Shown here: piece by piece, positions 13,761-16,295 of the stretch
Position numbering within the stretch: position 1 is the stretch's first letter
Layout of the letters: every line of letters begins with the position of its first letter
DNA from: CAKSUT01 sp045542335
GTDB taxonomy: Bacteria; Bacillota; Clostridia; Oscillospirales; CAG-382
Length of the DNA: 16,295 bases
Reading direction: 5' to 3'
Assembly (NCBI GenBank): GCA_045542335.1
Contig: JAZQKV010000015.1
Span: forward strand, 1 to 16,295
Notes under the pieces: model-generated
Told to the model about the DNA's origin: nothing
The model's input: only the letters and a program-made list of their open reading frames with translations
The model's database searches: none
Made by a program: the position numbers and the translations under genes

Positions 13761-15854
13761 TCACTTTTCAAGACTTATTTTTACAAACGCAAGGTCTTCT
13801 ATGTTCAGAACACCGTCTGCATTGATGTCATACAATGAAACAAGAGTGTCGTTTGCGGAAATGAATGCTCCGACTATGCGGATAAAGTCTGCAATGTCAA
13901 CAATTCCGTCTGCCACACCTGTCTGTTCATCCTTGAGGTCGCCCGAAACAAGGCTGAATGTATTAAATGTCGCCTCACCGTCACGGGAAAGTGTCAGGGT
14001 TTCGGTTGTATATGTCACATAGCCGTTTCTTTCAACTGTCGCATAATATTTTCCCTCGGGAAGAAGCGTAAAGTCAAAAGTGTAGGTATCAAGCTTTTCC
14101 GACGGTTGCTTCTTTGTCTGTATGGCACGATTTAAAGTTTCATTGTAAAGCGTCACAACTGCGCCACCGTTTCCGCCAATATCATCATGCGCCACGCCGA
14201 GAGTAAGTGTCGCCCCATCAGTCCCCGCAACCGCCTGATACGCCGCTTCTCTGAGTATTGCGGCATCTGCAAAGCCTGCGGAATATGTGCAGTTTCTTAT
14301 ATCAAAGCCTTCGCTTGTGCCGAAAAGGGTTTGCACCCATGCGCAAGAGGCGGCATAATCTCCTCGAGGAGCAAGGTGACAGCTTTCGTCGCTGTAAATT
14401 GAAAGCGGATTGCCGAAATCATCGGTAAAGCCAAGGGATTCCTTGAGAATCTGAACTGTTTTTCCGCTTTTAATAATGGGAATTCCTCCGAGAATTCCGG
14501 ATGCCTGTGCATATGCCTGTTCGACCTTCGCAAACATATCCTTTGAGGTGGAATAGCCTTTTTTAGCCGAACGTGCGCTGTCGTATCCCCAGGTCTGATG
14601 GATTAAAAACTTCGCATCCGGCTGATACTCTCTCACGATTTTCGCAAGGTCTTCAAGATAAGGCTTGTAATTCTCAATATCGTCTGATGACCATGAGCCT
14701 TGCTGGAAAGATATGTAGTCATACTGCTTTGCTTCAAGCACAGATTTCATTGTGACGTTGTTTGCTTTTGCCGAGCCGTCAACAAAATGGATGTAAACCC
14801 CTTCATCACCGGTATAAAAATTATAATGCTGTTTGAGAGTACAGCCGCTGTAGTAAAGACTTGTAAACTCCACGTCAAGTCCCATGCCCGCCGCAACATT
14901 TGAAGCATAAGTATTGAGAGCATCGTTTGAATAACTGTTTCCGATTGCAAGCACACGCACAACATTTCTTTCGGGAACTATAACTGTGCCACCCGGAAGA
15001 AGGATTCTGAACTTTGTTTTTACGGTTTCTCTTTCCGCACTTATATCTCTGCTATCCGTTGCGGAAATGTTAAATGCGCGGTAGTTATAGTCACCCCACC
15101 ACTCCTCTGTGACCTCCACATTGTATGTTGTCACATTTGCGGGTCTGTCGTAAGGGCTTTTCTCATTGAGGTTTACCCATCCCTCCGGGCGGTATCTATA
15201 ACCTGCGTCTACAAGGATTGTACTTCCAACGGGGAGCGTTTCCTTTGTGAAAACCTGTGTACAAATAAACTGTGTGGCATTTGATGCCGTGGCGTTAATG
15301 CTGCAGGCATATCCCGAATGATAATAGCCGTCGTTCCACTCAATATCAACATATTCAGGCTTTGGAACATATATTTTAAAGGATTCTTTGACCTCGTCAA
15401 GCTTTCCCGAAATATCCTCGCCATTTCTGCTGACATTGAAAGCACGGGTTGCAAAATCGCCCCACCACTCCTCGTCAACTACAACAAACTGCTTGGTTAC
15501 GTTTGACGGTCTTTGGCTTCCCTCGTTTTTTGAATCATCCGCTTTCCACCCCTCGGGACGGTATGCAAAGTCATTATAAACGTAAATCAATGAGCCAACG
15601 GGTATTTCAGACTTTGTGAACCTCTTTGATGTGCACGCAAATCCCTTGTAGAAATCAGAAGTTCCCGTTGAATAGGACGTGTCCGACGTTGAATTGTAAA
15701 ACGATGCCGCAACAAATTCCATATCGAGAAGCACATAGTCATTTTCAAGGTCATATGCTTGCGCCATGACAGGGGCGTATATGCATAAGGCACACACAAG
15801 CATGACAACGCAAACCAAAATGCTCAAAGCTCTGCAAAAATACTTGTTTTTCAT
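13761..15854 (-). CDS. Secreted SGNH-hydrolase (DUF4886-like) with duplicated N-terminal domain and C-terminal type I dockerin
   Basis: 697 residues; start at 15854 chosen by GGGAGG 5 nt upstream. Residues 1-33 are a signal peptide ending AQA. Residues 36-164 and 165-287 are a tandem duplication sharing FTK--(I/L)PVGS, YRPEGW, RP-NVT, EEWWGD and RAFN(V/I)S; I do not recognise a named family. Residues 298-515 are an SGNH/DUF4886-type esterase: IGNSYS with probable nucleophile Ser307, Gly337, the FQQGS strand, and D489-E-S-C-H493 supplying His. Residues 545-635 look like an Ig-like carboxypeptidase-regulatory domain (LPEGKYYATVERNGY). Residues 645-697 form a dockerin: ADGIVDIADFIRIVGAF, then YDINADGVLNIEDLAFVKIS; the second calcium loop is canonical, the first lacks its leading Asp. 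It would act outside the cell, probably on esterified polysaccharide, attached through a cohesin not in this window. Confidence 0.9.
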   Translation of the reverse strand: MKNKYFCRALSILVCVVMLVCALCIYAPVMAQAYDLENDYVLLDMEFVAASFYNSTSDTSYSTGTSDFYKGFACTSKRFTKSEIPVGSLIYVYNDFAYRPEGWKADDSKNEGSQRPSNVTKQFVVVDEEWWGDFATRAFNVSRNGEDISGKLDEVKESFKIYVPKPEYVDIEWNDGYYHSGYACSINATASNATQFICTQVFTKETLPVGSTILVDAGYRYRPEGWVNLNEKSPYDRPANVTTYNVEVTEEWWGDYNYRAFNISATDSRDISAERETVKTKFRILLPGGTVIVPERNVVRVLAIGNSYSNDALNTYASNVAAGMGLDVEFTSLYYSGCTLKQHYNFYTGDEGVYIHFVDGSAKANNVTMKSVLEAKQYDYISFQQGSWSSDDIENYKPYLEDLAKIVREYQPDAKFLIHQTWGYDSARSAKKGYSTSKDMFAKVEQAYAQASGILGGIPIIKSGKTVQILKESLGFTDDFGNPLSIYSDESCHLAPRGDYAASCAWVQTLFGTSEGFDIRNCTYSAGFADAAILREAAYQAVAGTDGATLTLGVAHDDIGGNGGAVVTLYNETLNRAIQTKKQPSEKLDTYTFDFTLLPEGKYYATVERNGYVTYTTETLTLSRDGEATFNTFSLVSGDLKDEQTGVADGIVDIADFIRIVGAFISANDTLVSLYDINADGVLNIEDLAFVKISLEK

Positions 15855-15888
15855 AGAATCCTCCCACAATTCAATGCTATACACTCTC

Positions 15889-15917
15889 ATTATATCATAG
15901 TATTATTAACATTTCCA
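15889..15917 (-). promoter_or_regulatory. Promoter of the dockerin esterase gene
   Basis: On the minus strand TGGAAA (15912-15917), 17-nt spacer, perfect TATAAT (15889-15894) preceded by TGA, an extended -10. About 35 nt before the start codon. Confidence 0.75.
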
Positions 15918-15965
15918 CCCCAGCATAGCTCAAGTGTGGTATGTGGGGTTTCACCCCACACCCGA

Positions 15966-16069
15966 CCAAAGGGGTACTTTTCGAGAAAAAAAGTTCGCAA
16001 GCGAGCTTTTGAGTTTGTAAAACAAACTCCGGTCCCTTTGGAATCCCCGAAAAGCTTTAAAGCAAGGGG
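15966..16069. repeat. Dispersed structured intergenic repeat, copy B
   Basis: CCAAAGGG (15966-15973) pairs with CCCTTTGG (16034-16041), enclosing two hairpins: AAAAGTTCGC/GCGAGCTTTT (15989-16010, one wobble) and GAGTTTGT-AAA-ACAAACTC (16011-16029). A third stem CCCC/GGGG (16045-16069) follows. The flanks match copy A at 10976-11038, which lacks the two inner hairpins. Confidence 0.65.
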
Positions 16070-16090
16070 AAAATATAACTATATAAAATG

Positions 16091-16123
16091 AATCCCGACT
16101 TTAATTACAAAGCCGGGATTTTT
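16091..16123 (+). terminator. Terminator-like hairpin inside the gene-free end region
   Basis: AATCCCG-A-CTTT (16091-16102) pairs with AAAG-C-CGGGATT (16109-16120), one A-C mismatch, 6-nt loop, and the T-run reaches 16123. No plus-strand gene in the window feeds it; it could end an unseen small transcript from 15900-16090. Confidence 0.5.
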
Positions 16124-16186
16124 GTTGTTCAACAGGAATATTACTATTATAAACAAACCTATATTTAAAGTTTTGGAAAGGTCACG

Positions 16187-16210
16187 GAAAACTTTTTACA
16201 AAAAGTTTTC
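16187..16210. repeat. Perfect 11-bp hairpin
   Basis: GAAAACTTTTT (16187-16197) and AAAAAGTTTTC (16200-16210) are exact reverse complements with only AC between them; likely cruciform-prone. It lies just inside the right inverted end of the 325-bp element. Confidence 0.7.
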
Positions 16211-16263
16211 TGTGTGGGGTGTGGGGTGAAACCCCACATACCGCAATTGAGCATTGTCAGGCG

Positions 16264-16278
16264 TGGGGCGAAGCCCCA
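16264..16278. repeat. TGGGGC-GAA-GCCCCA palindrome
   Basis: A 6-bp perfect stem with GAA loop, related in pattern to TGTGGGGT-GAA-ACCCCACA at 16220-16238 and its inverse at 15942-15960. It suggests more copies of this palindrome class beyond the window. Confidence 0.5.
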
Positions 16279-16295
16279 ACACCCAAACCATAATC

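Larger units (their letters stand above)
15928..16252. repeat. 325-bp gene-free element with 36-nt inverted ends (MITE-like)
   Basis: The 36 nt at 15928-15963 recur inverted at 16217-16252 with 34 matches. Each end begins GCTCAA and carries an inner palindrome, TGTGGGGT-TTC-ACCCCACA in the left copy. Between them lie the structured repeat copy B, a terminator-like hairpin and a perfect 11-bp hairpin. No ORF is present. I could not see a clear target-site duplication, so independent insertion of two palindromic units is an alternative to a single mobile element. Confidence 0.55.

Noticed and set aside
15966..16069. Folded region considered as a tRNA or known riboswitch
   Set aside because: The outer stem with two hairpins is superficially cloverleaf-like, but there is no T-loop GTTCRA motif, CCA end or anticodon arm, and no riboswitch core that I recognise.
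15928..16295. Clustered palindromes considered as a CRISPR array or replication origin
   Set aside because: The repeats are inverted and irregularly spaced rather than direct with uniform spacers, and there are no DnaA-box clusters or replication genes.

Overview
The window looks like a piece of a low-G+C Firmicutes chromosome, most likely a gut or rumen clostridium of the Oscillospiraceae/Ruminococcaceae type. The signs are strong AGGAGG-type ribosome binding sites, near-consensus sigma-A promoters, a conserved PFL/ACT gene pair, a UgpC/MsmK-type sugar ABC ATPase and a secreted esterase ending in a type I dockerin. No rRNA, tRNA, CRISPR array, transposase, phage gene or transcription factor gene was seen.

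Layout. Positions 1-1595 (minus) hold an ACT-domain gene followed by a PFL/UPF0210 gene that runs off the left edge. Both are richer in G+C and use CTG for leucine, unlike the rest. Positions 1671-7725 (all minus) hold an LUD-domain gene, a doubtful small ORF, trmL, two tandem TIM-barrel sugar isomerase/epimerase paralogs, and a large lipoprotein solute-binding protein with its own promoter. A regulatory gap of about 670 bp (7726-8396) separates these from a plus-strand block: ABC ATPase, Gfo/Idh/MocA oxidoreductase and alpha/beta-hydrolase, each with its own promoter-like sequence and, in all three cases, a downstream hairpin terminator. Positions 12502-15854 (minus) carry a cytoplasmic BNR/sialidase-like protein and a secreted, dockerin-bearing SGNH (DUF4886-like) esterase. 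The last 440 bp have no gene and are packed with inverted repeats.

Taken together (inference), the plus block and the minus genes around it look like scattered single-gene units for plant or host glycan use: an extracellular esterase that may dock on a cohesin scaffold, a solute-binding protein and a shared ATPase for oligosaccharide uptake (permeases are not in the window), and cytoplasmic esterase, sialidase-like, dehydrogenase and isomerase functions for substituted sugars.

The most interesting points are: (i) an isomerase paralog that has lost or altered three of the usual metal-site residues while its neighbour keeps them; (ii) the dockerin esterase with a duplicated N-terminal domain I cannot name; (iii) a solute-binding protein with large acidic inserts and an extra C-terminal domain; (iv) a dispersed structured intergenic repeat present twice, with a covarying base pair, one copy lying inside a 325-bp element with 36-nt inverted ends; (v) an abrupt codon-usage break near 1600-1670. 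I saw no clear defence system or other wholly new multi-gene system.
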